In this document: one piece after another, positions 8,259-15,519 of the stretch | Position numbering within the stretch: the first letter of the stretch is position 1 | How the letters are laid out: each line of letters begins with the position of its first letter | NCBI GenBank assembly: GCA_003224195.1 | Contig: QHYP01000237.1 | Span: forward strand, 1-18,126 | Length of the DNA stretch: 18,126 nucleotides | Source: Acidobacteriota bacterium | GTDB lineage: Bacteria; Acidobacteriota; Terriglobia; Acidiferrales; UBA7541 | Reading direction: 5' to 3' | Notes under the pieces: model-generated | The model's database searches: none | Told to the model about the DNA's origin: nothing | The model's input: only the letters and a program-made list of their open reading frames with translations | Program-made: the position numbers and the translations under genes

Positions 8259-9599
8259 ATGAAAGAGCTCTCATTTGAGCGGCGCATTCAGCTTCTCTCC
8301 CTGGCCGCGGGTCTCCCCGGCTCGTTGATTGCCTTGATTCTCCTATGGACAGGTGACTTTTCCTCGCGCACGGCCTGGACTCTCACAATCTTCCTCGTTC
8401 TTTTCTGGCTCGGCTTCGCTCTGTCTGTGCGTCATCGCGTCGTTTTTTCTCTGCAAACGCTCTCCAATCTTCTGGCGGCGCTGCGCGAAGAGGATTTTTC
8501 GATTCGTGCGCGCGGGGCGCGTTACAACGATGCTTTGGGAGAGGTGATGCGCGAGGTCAACGCGCTGAGCGAGACCCTTCGCGAGCAGCGCCTGGGAGCC
8601 CTCGAAGCCACCGCGCTTCTCCGCACCGTAATGGAGGAAATTGACGTCGCCATTTTCACCTTCGACGCCAAAGGCAAGCTGCGCCTGATCAATCGCGCTG
8701 GCGAACGCCTCCTGGCGCGTCCCGCCGAAAGGCTTCTTGGGCTTTCGGCGGCCGATCTGGGGCTCGCGGCTTGTTTGGAAGGTGAGCCGGAGCGAACGAT
8801 CGAGGCGAATTTTCCAGGAGGGACGGGGCGGTGGGCGATGCGCCGCGGTTCCTTCCGGCAGGGCGGATTGCCCCATCACTTGCTTGTGCTAGCAGACTTG
8901 AGCCGGGCTTTGCGCGACGAGGAGCGCCAAGCGTGGCAGCGGTTGATCCGCGTCATTGGCCACGAACTCAATAACTCGCTCGCGCCCATTCAATCCGTGG
9001 CGCAAAGTCTAGAAGGCAGCCTGGGGCAGGCAACCTCGGAGCCAGACTTGAGCGCAAATGGCACGGGCGAAGTTCTCGAAGACATGCGCCATGGCCTGAG
9101 CATCATCCGCTCGCGCACCGAAGCGTTGAGCCGCTTCATGAGCGCGTATGCGCGGCTCGCCCGCTTGCCGCAGCCAAAGCTCGCGCCCGTCTCGGTGAGC
9201 GATTGGATCCATCGCGTCGCGCGCCTGGAGACGCGCCTGCCGCCCAAGGTGGTCGAAGGGCCGTCTCTGACGATCCAGGCGGACGTCGACCAACTCGAAC
9301 AACTTCTGATCAATCTGATTCACAACGCAGAGGACGCATCGCTCGCAACCTGTGGCGCGGTGGAAGTCCGCTGGTCGAAGAACGGCTCGCACCTGGATGT
9401 TTCCGTCCTCGACGAAGGACCCGGCCTTCCAAACACAACAAATCTATTTGTGCCTTTCTTCACCACGAAGCCCGGAGGCTCGGGCATCGGCCTCGTCCTG
9501 AGCCGGCAGATTGCCGAAGCGCACGGCGGCGAGCTCATCCTCGAGAACCGTCGCGATAAACGCGGCTGCGAAGCGCGGTTGCGCTTGCCTCTGTCGTAG
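8259..9599 (+). CDS. NtrY-like membrane histidine kinase with PAS domain
   Basis: A 446-aa sensor kinase. Two membrane helices (about 12-30 and 36-56) are separated by only a few residues, so there is no periplasmic sensor domain; the signal must be sensed in the membrane or by the cytoplasmic part. A HAMP-like stretch (about 60-110) and a PAS domain (about 120-210, 'VAIFTFDAKGKLRLINRAGERLL') follow. The H-box 'IGHELNNSLAPIQS' has phosphoacceptor His235 and is of the NtrY type. The ATPase domain has N-box Asn356 ('LINLIHNAEDA'), G1 'DEGPGLP' and G2 'GGSGIGLVLSRQ'. The ATG at 8259 is preceded by AGGA at 8254-8257, only one base away, so initiation signals are unusual. The gene pairs with the upstream NtrX-like regulator. 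The stimulus is unknown; envelope stress or the exported substrate would fit its position. Confidence 0.93.
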   Translation: MKELSFERRIQLLSLAAGLPGSLIALILLWTGDFSSRTAWTLTIFLVLFWLGFALSVRHRVVFSLQTLSNLLAALREEDFSIRARGARYNDALGEVMREVNALSETLREQRLGALEATALLRTVMEEIDVAIFTFDAKGKLRLINRAGERLLARPAERLLGLSAADLGLAACLEGEPERTIEANFPGGTGRWAMRRGSFRQGGLPHHLLVLADLSRALRDEERQAWQRLIRVIGHELNNSLAPIQSVAQSLEGSLGQATSEPDLSANGTGEVLEDMRHGLSIIRSRTEALSRFMSAYARLARLPQPKLAPVSVSDWIHRVARLETRLPPKVVEGPSLTIQADVDQLEQLLINLIHNAEDASLATCGAVEVRWSKNGSHLDVSVLDEGPGLPNTTNLFVPFFTTKPGGSGIGLVLSRQIAEAHGGELILENRRDKRGCEARLRLPLS

Positions 9600-9632
9600 G
9601 CTGCGGCATCGTCCCTGCTATCATTTAAGGTT

Positions 9633-9651
9633 GACCGCTTCGCGGTCACAC
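9633..9651 (+). repeat. GACCGC-TTC-GCGGTCACAC palindrome 9 nt before a start codon
   Basis: The second copy of the motif at 8235-8253. The palindrome ends at 9647, again exactly 9 nt before the ATG (9657). No SD lies between it and the ATG. TAAGG at 9626-9630 lies just upstream and would come to about 11 nt from the start codon if the hairpin folds, which could make it the functional SD (inference). Confidence 0.75.
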
Positions 9652-9656
9652 TTGAA

Positions 9657-10325
9657 ATGATCCGGATTCCATGTCGCGGCGTGCTGTTCGATCTGGATGG
9701 CGTGCTTGTCGATTCCACTCCGGCGGTTGAGCGCGTGTGGACTGGTTGGGCGCTCGAACACGGTCTCAACCCCCAAGAAGTTGTTCGCCGGGCCCACGGG
9801 CGGCCCAGCCTCGCCACCTTGCGTGAACTCCTGCCCGGCGCGGATCCAGAAGCCGAAAATCGTGAAGTCGAGCGGCGCGAAATCGAAGATCTGGAAGGCG
9901 TCATTCCCTTGCCCGGCGCACTGGAACTTCTCCGCACTCTCCCGGCCGATCGCTGGGCGGTGGTGACCTCCTGCACGCGGCCACTTGCCGAAGTGCGCAT
10001 TCGTGCGGCGGGCCTGCCACGACCGCATCATCTGGTCACATCGAGCGACGTTGCGCGTGGAAAGCCGTACCCCGATCCCTACCTGAAGGGGGCCGATAGC
10101 CTGGCGGTGGCGCCCGCAGATTGCCTGGTTGTCGAGGATGCGCCGGCGGGCGTTCATGCAGGCAAAGCCGCGGGCGCGCGAGTGATCGCGCTGCGCACCA
10201 CGATGGCTGAGGATGAACTCAGGGAGGCTGGGGCGGACTGGATTGTGCAAGACTGTTCTGCGTTATCTCAAGACCCGGCGGCCACAGACGGTCTTCTTTC
10301 GATTCTGCTCCGCAAAGAGCTATAG
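9657..10325 (+). CDS. HAD-IA phosphatase, sugar-phosphatase/glycerol-3-phosphatase-like
   Basis: A 222-aa soluble haloacid dehalogenase-superfamily hydrolase. Motif I 'VLFDLDGVLVDS' gives nucleophile Asp12 and acid/base Asp14. A helical cap of subfamily I type follows (about 18-85). Motif II is 'VVTS' with Thr104-Ser105, the conserved lysine is Lys136 in 'RGKPYPDPYL', and motif III 'VVEDAPAGV' has Glu160-Asp161. The 'GKP.PDP' and 'EDAPAGV' pattern matches small-sugar-phosphate phosphatases such as YfbT/HxpA and yeast Gpp/Dog enzymes; phosphoglycolate phosphatase or beta-phosphoglucomutase are alternatives. The product may serve in metabolite repair or sugar phosphate turnover. It starts 57 nt after the kinase gene; functional linkage to that gene is not evident apart from the shared palindrome before the start codon. 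Confidence 0.88.
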   Translation: MIRIPCRGVLFDLDGVLVDSTPAVERVWTGWALEHGLNPQEVVRRAHGRPSLATLRELLPGADPEAENREVERREIEDLEGVIPLPGALELLRTLPADRWAVVTSCTRPLAEVRIRAAGLPRPHHLVTSSDVARGKPYPDPYLKGADSLAVAPADCLVVEDAPAGVHAGKAAGARVIALRTTMAEDELREAGADWIVQDCSALSQDPAATDGLLSILLRKEL

Positions 10326-10419
10326 TACGATCTTTTCAAAACAAAATGGGACCTCGATACGTCTTATGGAAATGTCGGAATCCCCTGCCTCACAATGCGG
10401 GGAAACCCAGCTCAACGCG

Positions 10420-10424
10420 AGGAG
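10420..10424 (+). promoter_or_regulatory. Ribosome binding site that sets the S10 peptidase start
   Basis: AGGAG lies 7 nt before the ATG at 10432. The open frame extends to 10213, but only this start places the signal peptide at the N-terminus and has an SD. Confidence 0.65.
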
Positions 10425-10431
10425 TGTCATC

Positions 10432-11994
10432 ATGAATAGCCCACTTGGGCTCAGGACGTGGATCGCATTGCTGTTTTTTGTGGCGGTGGTTCCCTTTGCG
10501 GTGAAAGCGCAAGAAAAAGAAACAAAACCCGCCGAATCACAAGCGGCAGCTAAGCCGGCGGAAACGCCCAAAGAAGAATCGTCGGTCACCGAACACAGCA
10601 CCAAAATCGGAGGCCAGACGATTCCCTACAGGGCTACCGCGCAAACAATTCTGCTCAAGGACGACAAGGGCGAACCGGCCGCTCTGCTCTACTCAACCGC
10701 TTACACGCGGAACGACGTGAAGGACCTGAGCCAGCGGCCGCTCGCGTTTCTCTATAACGGCGGTCCCGGCTCCTCATCCGTGTGGCTACACATGGGCTCC
10801 GTCAGCCCAAAGCGCGTGATCACGGTCAATGCGGGTGTGACGCCGCCGGCCCCGTACAAGGTAGCGGACAACCCCGAGTGCTTGCTCGACAAGACTGATC
10901 TTGTGTTCGTCGATCCGATTGGCACCGGCTTCAGCCACGCGGTCGGGAAGGCGCAGGACAAGGACTTTTGGGGCGTGGACCAGGACGTGAAATCCCTCGC
11001 GCAATTCATCGCCACTTACGTGACGCGGAACAACCGCTGGAACTCGCCGAAGTTCCTCATTGGCGAGAGCTACGGAACGTTTCGTTCGGCGGCCCTGGCA
11101 AACTATTTGCAAGACCATGACAACATCTACTTGAACGGAATCGTTCTGGTCTCCTCGGTTCTGGACCTCGGAACGATCTCCTTCAACCACGGCCAGGATT
11201 TCCCCTACATCTTCTATGTGCCGAGCTATGCGGCTACCGCGTGGTACCACAAAGTCCTGAAAGACCGGCCGGAGAACCTGAGCGCCTTCCTCGACGAAGC
11301 GCGCAAATTCGCCACGACGGACTATGCCGGCGCGCTCTTGAAGGGCGGCAACCTGAGCGCATCGGAAAAGGCCGACGTCGCGAAAAAACTGTCGCGCTTC
11401 ACGGGCCTGGGCGAAGACTATCTGATCAAAGCGAACCTGCGTGTGAATCTGCCGCAATTCATGCAGGAACTGCAGCGCAGCCGAGGTCTAACGACGGGCC
11501 GGCTGGATGCGCGCTTTGCCGGACCGACCTACGACCTCCTCGGTGAATATGCGGAGTACGATCCGCAGGAGACGGCCATCAGCGGCGCGTTCGTCGCGGC
11601 GTTCAATTCCTACGTGCGCGAAGAGCTGAAATTCGGCCAGGACAAATCGTACAAAGTCAGCGCCGAGTTTGGGGGCAACCGCTGGGACTGGAAGCATCAA
11701 GGCGGCAACAATTTCGGTTTCCCCGGCTCGCCGAACGTCGAGGGAGACCTGGTGGGTGCGATGATTGCGAATCCTCGTCTACAGGTGGAAGTTGAGAACG
11801 GCATCTACGATCTGGCTACCCCGTTTCTCGCTACGGAATACACGATGGACCACCTGGGTCTGGCGGAAAACCTGCGCAAAAACATCCATCAGCAATACTA
11901 CGAAGCGGGACACATGATGTATGTGCGCGACGAAGACTTGGCGAAGCTGAAAAAGAACATCGCCAGTTTCATCGAGAGCGCAGTAAAACAGTAA
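10432..11994 (+). CDS. Secreted S10-family serine carboxypeptidase
   Basis: A 520-aa exported protein. Residues 1-27 form a signal peptide with hydrophobic core 'IALLFFVAVVPFA' and a likely cleavage site after 'VKA'. A low-complexity Lys/Glu/Pro/Ala linker follows (about 28-55). The alpha/beta-hydrolase body has the S10 hallmarks: the oxyanion segment 'NGGPGSSSVWLHMG', nucleophile Ser213 in 'GESYGTFRS', Asp460 in 'NGIYDLATPF', and His494 in 'YEAGHMMY'. The pocket sequence GESYGT differs slightly from the usual GESYGG. S10 enzymes remove C-terminal residues from peptides at acidic pH. Periplasmic or secreted peptide scavenging is the likely role; acidobacterial genomes often carry several such genes. 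The 106-nt gap before it suggests its own promoter, although I see no convincing -35/-10 pair. Confidence 0.92.
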   Translation: MNSPLGLRTWIALLFFVAVVPFAVKAQEKETKPAESQAAAKPAETPKEESSVTEHSTKIGGQTIPYRATAQTILLKDDKGEPAALLYSTAYTRNDVKDLSQRPLAFLYNGGPGSSSVWLHMGSVSPKRVITVNAGVTPPAPYKVADNPECLLDKTDLVFVDPIGTGFSHAVGKAQDKDFWGVDQDVKSLAQFIATYVTRNNRWNSPKFLIGESYGTFRSAALANYLQDHDNIYLNGIVLVSSVLDLGTISFNHGQDFPYIFYVPSYAATAWYHKVLKDRPENLSAFLDEARKFATTDYAGALLKGGNLSASEKADVAKKLSRFTGLGEDYLIKANLRVNLPQFMQELQRSRGLTTGRLDARFAGPTYDLLGEYAEYDPQETAISGAFVAAFNSYVREELKFGQDKSYKVSAEFGGNRWDWKHQGGNNFGFPGSPNVEGDLVGAMIANPRLQVEVENGIYDLATPFLATEYTMDHLGLAENLRKNIHQQYYEAGHMMYVRDEDLAKLKKNIASFIESAVKQ

Positions 11995-11999
11995 CGACT

Positions 12000-12072
12000 C
12001 TGGGGCCGGTCGGAAACCCAAGCTCATTCGGAGGCGCTCTTCGCCACTTCATCCGCGCCCTCCCGGCCCCAG
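12000..12072 (+). terminator. Inverted repeat after the S10 gene, possible terminator or structured RNA
   Basis: CTGGGGCCGG (12000-12009) is perfectly complementary to CCGGCCCCAG (12063-12072), starting 6 nt after the peptidase stop and enclosing 53 nt. There is no run of T after it, so it is not a classical intrinsic terminator. The remaining gap to 12244 contains a weak GCCGCACTCTGCGG hairpin (about 12134-12147) and a poor promoter candidate with -10 TATCAT at 12115-12120, and nothing else I can name. Confidence 0.3.
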
Positions 12073-12244
12073 CTTTCTTCCGCCTGAATCAGACGTTACA
12101 CTCACGCATACTTCTATCATAAGGAATACACTCGCCGCACTCTGCGGGCATAAGATGTGAGAGTCACAGTTCAAAGGGAGGCTTCCTGACCTACTGCAGG
12201 GATCTCTCCTAGACAACTGCCGTATCAAAGGAACCGAGGAATCC

Positions 12245-13459
12245 ATGTCCACCTCCTTGTCTGCGCCCACGAGTGCGCCGACGCCACCCCAGCGCACGAT
12301 TCCGACTCCGCAGCTCGTCACGGCCATGCTGAAGGCGTACGAGCACGTTAGCGATCTGATTTTTTCCCCTGGGCGCGCGCCTCAGGTGGAATCGAATGGC
12401 GAGCTGATCCAGTTGAAGTTCAAGGGATTGGAGGTTCTGACGCCGCAGGATACTCAGCAGATCGCCCGCGATCTGATGGGCGGCAACGAGTACCCCGTTC
12501 GGAAGCTCGAACAGGATGGCGCGGCGGATCTTTCTTACGCCGTGCCGGGCGTGTCTCGCTTTCGTGTAAACGTCTTTCGCCAGCGCGGCAGTTGCGCCAT
12601 CGTGATGCGCGTCATCCCTAACCGGATTCCCAATCTGGACGAATTGAGATTGCCGGCACAGCTCGGAGAAATCGCGCGTCTGCGAAACGGCATTGTCCTC
12701 GTTACAGGTCCGACGGGCTCAGGGAAGTCGTCCACGCTGGCAGCTATCGTCGACAGGATGAACGAAGAGCGCGCCATTCATATCCTGACGATCGAAGACC
12801 CTATCGAGTTCTTGCACCGCCACAAGAAAGCCACCATCCATCAGCGCGAGCTGCACAGCGATACGCCGACTTTCGCCCTGGCCTTGCGCGCTGCCCTGCG
12901 TCAGGCGCCAAAGGCCATCCTCGTAGGTGAGATGCGCGACCGGGAAACGATCGAGATCGCTCTCGAAGCCGCGGAGACCGGCCACCTCGTTCTCTCGACG
13001 CTCCACACGATCGATGCCTCGAAGACGGTCGAACGGATCATCGGAACTTTTCCCGTGAATGAGCAACACGGCATCCGTGTGCGGCTCGCCAAGGCCTTCC
13101 GCTACATCCTTTCGCAACGGCTCTTGCCCCGGAAGGAGGGAAAAGGCCGCGTGGCGATCATCGAAATCCTGAAGTCCACGATGCGGACCCGTGAATACGT
13201 GGAAAAGGGCGAGAACGAAGGCAAGACGCTCCTAGACGCGATGAGGGACGGTTCGACCGAGGGCATGCAGCATTTCGACGAGGAGATTGAAAAACTCATC
13301 CGGGCCGGAATCATTGATAAAGAAACGGCGTTGTCTTACGCCACGAATGCGGGCAACCTGCGTCTGGCGATTGCCGACCTTTCGGAGAACACGGAACCCG
13401 CCATGACGGTGCCGCGCGATCGCGTCTCAGGCAATGCGGAAGTCGAGATCGAGCGCTAG
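12245..13459 (+). CDS. PilT-family type IV pilus ATPase, divergent paralogue
   Basis: A 404-aa secretion-type hexameric ATPase of the PilT (retraction) branch. An N-terminal PAS-like domain (about 20-120, 'DLIFSPGRAPQVESNGEL') precedes the RecA-like core, with Walker A GPTGSGKS (155-162), Asp box 'ILTIEDPIEF', Walker B 'AILVGEMRD' with Glu229, and His box 'HLVLSTLHT'. Two signatures deviate. The segment before Walker B is 'RQAPK' instead of the usual 'REDPD'. The C-terminal 'AIRNLIRE' motif needed for retraction in canonical PilT is replaced by 'TMRTREYVEK'. It is therefore better seen as a PilT/PilU-like paralogue than the main retraction motor. The start has GAGGA at 12236-12240. No other pilus genes are in the window. 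Its TAG stop lies inside the terminal repeat of the element that follows. Confidence 0.88.
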   Translation: MSTSLSAPTSAPTPPQRTIPTPQLVTAMLKAYEHVSDLIFSPGRAPQVESNGELIQLKFKGLEVLTPQDTQQIARDLMGGNEYPVRKLEQDGAADLSYAVPGVSRFRVNVFRQRGSCAIVMRVIPNRIPNLDELRLPAQLGEIARLRNGIVLVTGPTGSGKSSTLAAIVDRMNEERAIHILTIEDPIEFLHRHKKATIHQRELHSDTPTFALALRAALRQAPKAILVGEMRDRETIEIALEAAETGHLVLSTLHTIDASKTVERIIGTFPVNEQHGIRVRLAKAFRYILSQRLLPRKEGKGRVAIIEILKSTMRTREYVEKGENEGKTLLDAMRDGSTEGMQHFDEEIEKLIRAGIIDKETALSYATNAGNLRLAIADLSENTEPAMTVPRDRVSGNAEVEIER

Positions 13460-13624
13460 TGCCGTTCCACCTATTTGGAACCAACCTGAGCTCTGCATTC
13501 GGTCCGGGCTGGGAGGGAATATGGTGGCGCCGCCTTGGCCTGCCCCGTACGAAGCCCGGGGAAGTCATAGGAAACGGCGCAACAAACCTTCGTACGGGGC
13601 CTGAAAAAGTCGGAACGGCACTAG
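13456..13624. repeat. MITE/REPIN-like palindromic element, copy 1
   Basis: The ends CTAGTGCCGTTCC (13456-13468) and GGAACGGCACTAG (13612-13624) are perfect 13-bp terminal inverted repeats. Inside lies a second perfect 13-bp inverted repeat, GCCCCGTACGAAG (13542-13554) and CTTCGTACGGGGC (13588-13600). The first 28 nt resemble those of the copy at 14408. The element fills the whole gap between two convergent genes; its left end contains the TAG of the PilT-like gene and its right end the stop of the methyltransferase gene on the other strand. A GCG triplet flanks both sides, which could be a short target duplication or chance. No coding potential. As RNA from either strand it could fold strongly and might end transcription from both sides. 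Confidence 0.75.
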
Positions 13625-14364
13625 GCGACGGTCTTCGCTTCCGAACCGGGCGTCGCAAGCACAAGGAGAGAGCCGCCGAGCGGAAAAGAAATGCGCAGGG
13701 CGAGCCGGCTTTCGGCCTTAGAAAGTTTCCAGAGCGCACGGTTAAGCCAGGGAGCCGGAACTCGGGGCACCGCCGGTCTCGACCGCAACACGATCTCCAT
13801 CCCTCTGATGAGCAATTTGGCGGGAAATAGCCAAAGAAAGAAATAACGCGCGTCCAAAATGCGGAGTTCGGCTTGCTGCGCGAGCTTCCGGAAACTTGTC
13901 TTTGTAAACCGTGTCCGATGCTCATTGAGAATGTCGTGATTAGTCCACAGGAGTGGAAATGCCGGCACGGTGACCAGCAGCAGCCCTCCCGGTTCGAGAA
14001 CGGAACGCGCATGGCGTAGCGCGGTCTCCGGCCGGTCGAGATGTTCGAGCACGTCGAGCATCAGAATGAGCGAGTAACGTTTGCCCGGCTGGAACGATTT
14101 ATCGAATGGCCTCACGCTGATTTTTGTGCGATGTTCGCCGCTCGCATCGACGAGATCGTCCGCCGGCTCCACGCCCTCCACTTCACCGAACGATTCCAAG
14201 CGGCTGAAGAAAAGCCCGTCGCCGCAGCCCACGTCGAGAATTCGCAGATCGGAGCGCGAGCCGAACCGCCTCCGCAACACCTCGAGAATGGTCTCTTCGC
14301 GCGCACGCCACCACCAGTGCCGTTCGTACAATTCGCGGTATTGTCTGCTGTAATTCGGATCCAA
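13621..14364 (-). CDS. Class I SAM-dependent methyltransferase
   Basis: A 247-aa protein that starts at TTG (14364), giving 'MDPNYSRQYRELYERHWWW', the N-terminus I associate with this methyltransferase group; no ATG or GTG is available in frame close by, and the SD is poor. SAM-binding motif I is 'LDVGCGDG' (about 43-50), with an acidic residue in 'EGVEP' after strand 2. 'LILMLDVLEHLDRPETALRHARSVLEPGGLLLVTVPAF' forms motifs II-III of a UbiE/Methyltransf_11-type fold. A hydrophobic stretch near residues 180-200 ('YFFLWLFPAKLLI') suggests membrane association, which would suit a lipid-linked glycan substrate. It is last in the minus-strand operon, 144 nt after the glycosyltransferase, with a palindromic element between. 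Its stop codon is provided by the end of a second such element. Confidence 0.85.
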   Translation of the reverse strand: MDPNYSRQYRELYERHWWWRAREETILEVLRRRFGSRSDLRILDVGCGDGLFFSRLESFGEVEGVEPADDLVDASGEHRTKISVRPFDKSFQPGKRYSLILMLDVLEHLDRPETALRHARSVLEPGGLLLVTVPAFPLLWTNHDILNEHRTRFTKTSFRKLAQQAELRILDARYFFLWLFPAKLLIRGMEIVLRSRPAVPRVPAPWLNRALWKLSKAESRLALRISFPLGGSLLVLATPGSEAKTVA

Positions 14365-14407
14365 AGCGCGCCCCGGTGCGAGTGTGCCGTTAAAAGCCAG
14401 CGATTCC

Positions 14408-14511
14408 AGTGCCGTTCCAACTCTTTGAAACTAACTTTTTTCTCGGCAGAGAAGAACAGCAGCGAACTTTGGGCAGCGGGGTATTTGGCCGAATAAGTTG
14501 GAACGGCACTA
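14408..14511. repeat. MITE/REPIN-like palindromic element, copy 2
   Basis: AGTGCCGTTCCAACT (14408-14422) and AGTTGGAACGGCACT (14496-14510) are perfect 15-bp terminal inverted repeats around a core of about 73 nt. The right end continues into TAG, as in copy 1. The left 28 nt match copy 1 at most positions (AGTGCCGTTCCA-CT-TTTG-AAC-AAC). The core is shorter and lacks the inner 13-bp repeat of copy 1. The right end forms the stop codon (14509-14511, read on the minus strand) of the GT2 gene; the left end is 44 nt upstream of the methyltransferase start codon. The element thus separates two genes of one operon and could lower or modulate expression of the second. Confidence 0.75.
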
Positions 14512-15519
14512 GCGCCCGCCCGCGCGCCGCGCCGCACTTCCATAATTACTCGAAGACTTCAGCGAGTCTTCTTCCCCGCCCGAGGCTCCTCCCACCACGC
14601 GGCTCACGATGTAAAGAGGCCTGCCTTTCGACTCTTCATACACGCGCCCAACGTACTCCCCGATGATCCCGAGGAAGAAAAGCAGGACGCCTGAGAGAAA
14701 AGTGATAAGGAGGATAAGCGCGGTGAATCCTTTCGGAGACTGATGCAGCACAAGCTTGACGAAGACCGCGTACAGTGCGAACAGCGCGGAAATTCCAATG
14801 GCCGCGGCCCCGAACAACGCCGCAGCGCGAATGGGCACAATGGAAAAGGCGAAGATGCCATCGGAAGCAAGTTTCAGCAATCGCAGGAGATTGTATTTGC
14901 TTCTGCCGGAGTGCCGCTCCGCGCGCTCGACGGGCACGCCGATCTGCCGGAAACCCACCCAGCTCCGCATCCCGCGCAAATAGCGGTGATGTTCGGGCAT
15001 CCGCTGGATCTGCTCCACCACTCGGCGCGACATCAGACCGAAATCTCCCGCATCGAGCGGAAGCCGAAGCTCCGAAAGTCTTGCCATCATGCGGTAGAAA
15101 ATGAAATAGCAAAACCGGAGCGGCCACGCCTCCTTTCGATTCGTGCGTTGGGCATATACCACGTCGTAGCCCTCGAAAAACCGAGCAACGAACTGCGGAA
15201 TGACCTCCGGCACATCCTGCAAATCGCCGTCCATGACGACCGTGGCGTCTCCGCTGACGTGGTCGAGCGCGGCGGTCAGCGCCGCTTGATGACCGAAGTT
15301 GCGCGAGAGCGACATCACGACGATGCGCGCATCTTCCCGCGCCACCTGTTCCAGAATCGCCATCGTGCGGTCCATGCTTCCGTCGTCCACAAAGAGAAGC
15401 TCGTGCGGCCCGCCCGGTACCTGGTCCAGCACGACTCGCGTGCGCCGCACCAGCTCCGGGAGCGCAGTCTCTTCGTTGTGAACGGGAATCGCCACCGAGA
15501 GACGAAATCCGGACTTCAA
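14509..15519 (-). CDS. GT2 glycosyltransferase, polyprenol-phosphate sugar transferase type (ArnC/GtrB/DPM1-like)
   Basis: A 336-aa membrane glycosyltransferase. I take TTG at 15519 as start: it overlaps the upstream TGA stop as TTGA and follows GGGAAGGG by 7 nt. Upstream frame extension would run through the neighbouring gene. The GT-A domain begins 'SVAIPVHNEE' (8-17), with 'DDGS' (45-48) and the metal-binding 'DGD' (97-99) followed by 'LQDVPE'. Two to three membrane helices lie at about 225-260 and 265-293, then 'EYVGRVYEESKGRPLYIV'. This layout transfers a sugar or amino-sugar from a nucleotide donor to undecaprenyl phosphate on the cytoplasmic face. The multi-membrane protein encoded at 16115-18040 is a plausible periplasmic partner using that lipid-linked sugar. 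The donor sugar cannot be read. Confidence 0.9.
   Translation of the reverse strand: MKSGFRLSVAIPVHNEETALPELVRRTRVVLDQVPGGPHELLFVDDGSMDRTMAILEQVAREDARIVVMSLSRNFGHQAALTAALDHVSGDATVVMDGDLQDVPEVIPQFVARFFEGYDVVYAQRTNRKEAWPLRFCYFIFYRMMARLSELRLPLDAGDFGLMSRRVVEQIQRMPEHHRYLRGMRSWVGFRQIGVPVERAERHSGRSKYNLLRLLKLASDGIFAFSIVPIRAAALFGAAAIGISALFALYAVFVKLVLHQSPKGFTALILLITFLSGVLLFFLGIIGEYVGRVYEESKGRPLYIVSRVVGGASGGEEDSLKSSSNYGSAARRAGGR

Noticed and set aside
10213..10431. An earlier start for the S10 peptidase
   Set aside because: The extra 73 residues overlap the HAD gene, have no SD, and would bury the signal peptide inside the protein.
13542..13600. The inner 13-bp inverted repeat as an IS end or integron attC site
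   Set aside because: No transposase or integrase is near, and attC core sites (RYYYAAC/GTTRRRY) are not arranged at its ends; it is better treated as the inner stem of the palindromic element.
13459..13830. A 123-codon plus-strand open frame after the PilT-like gene
   Set aside because: It crosses the palindromic element and the antisense of the methyltransferase gene; no domain or SD supports it, so the element is the better explanation.
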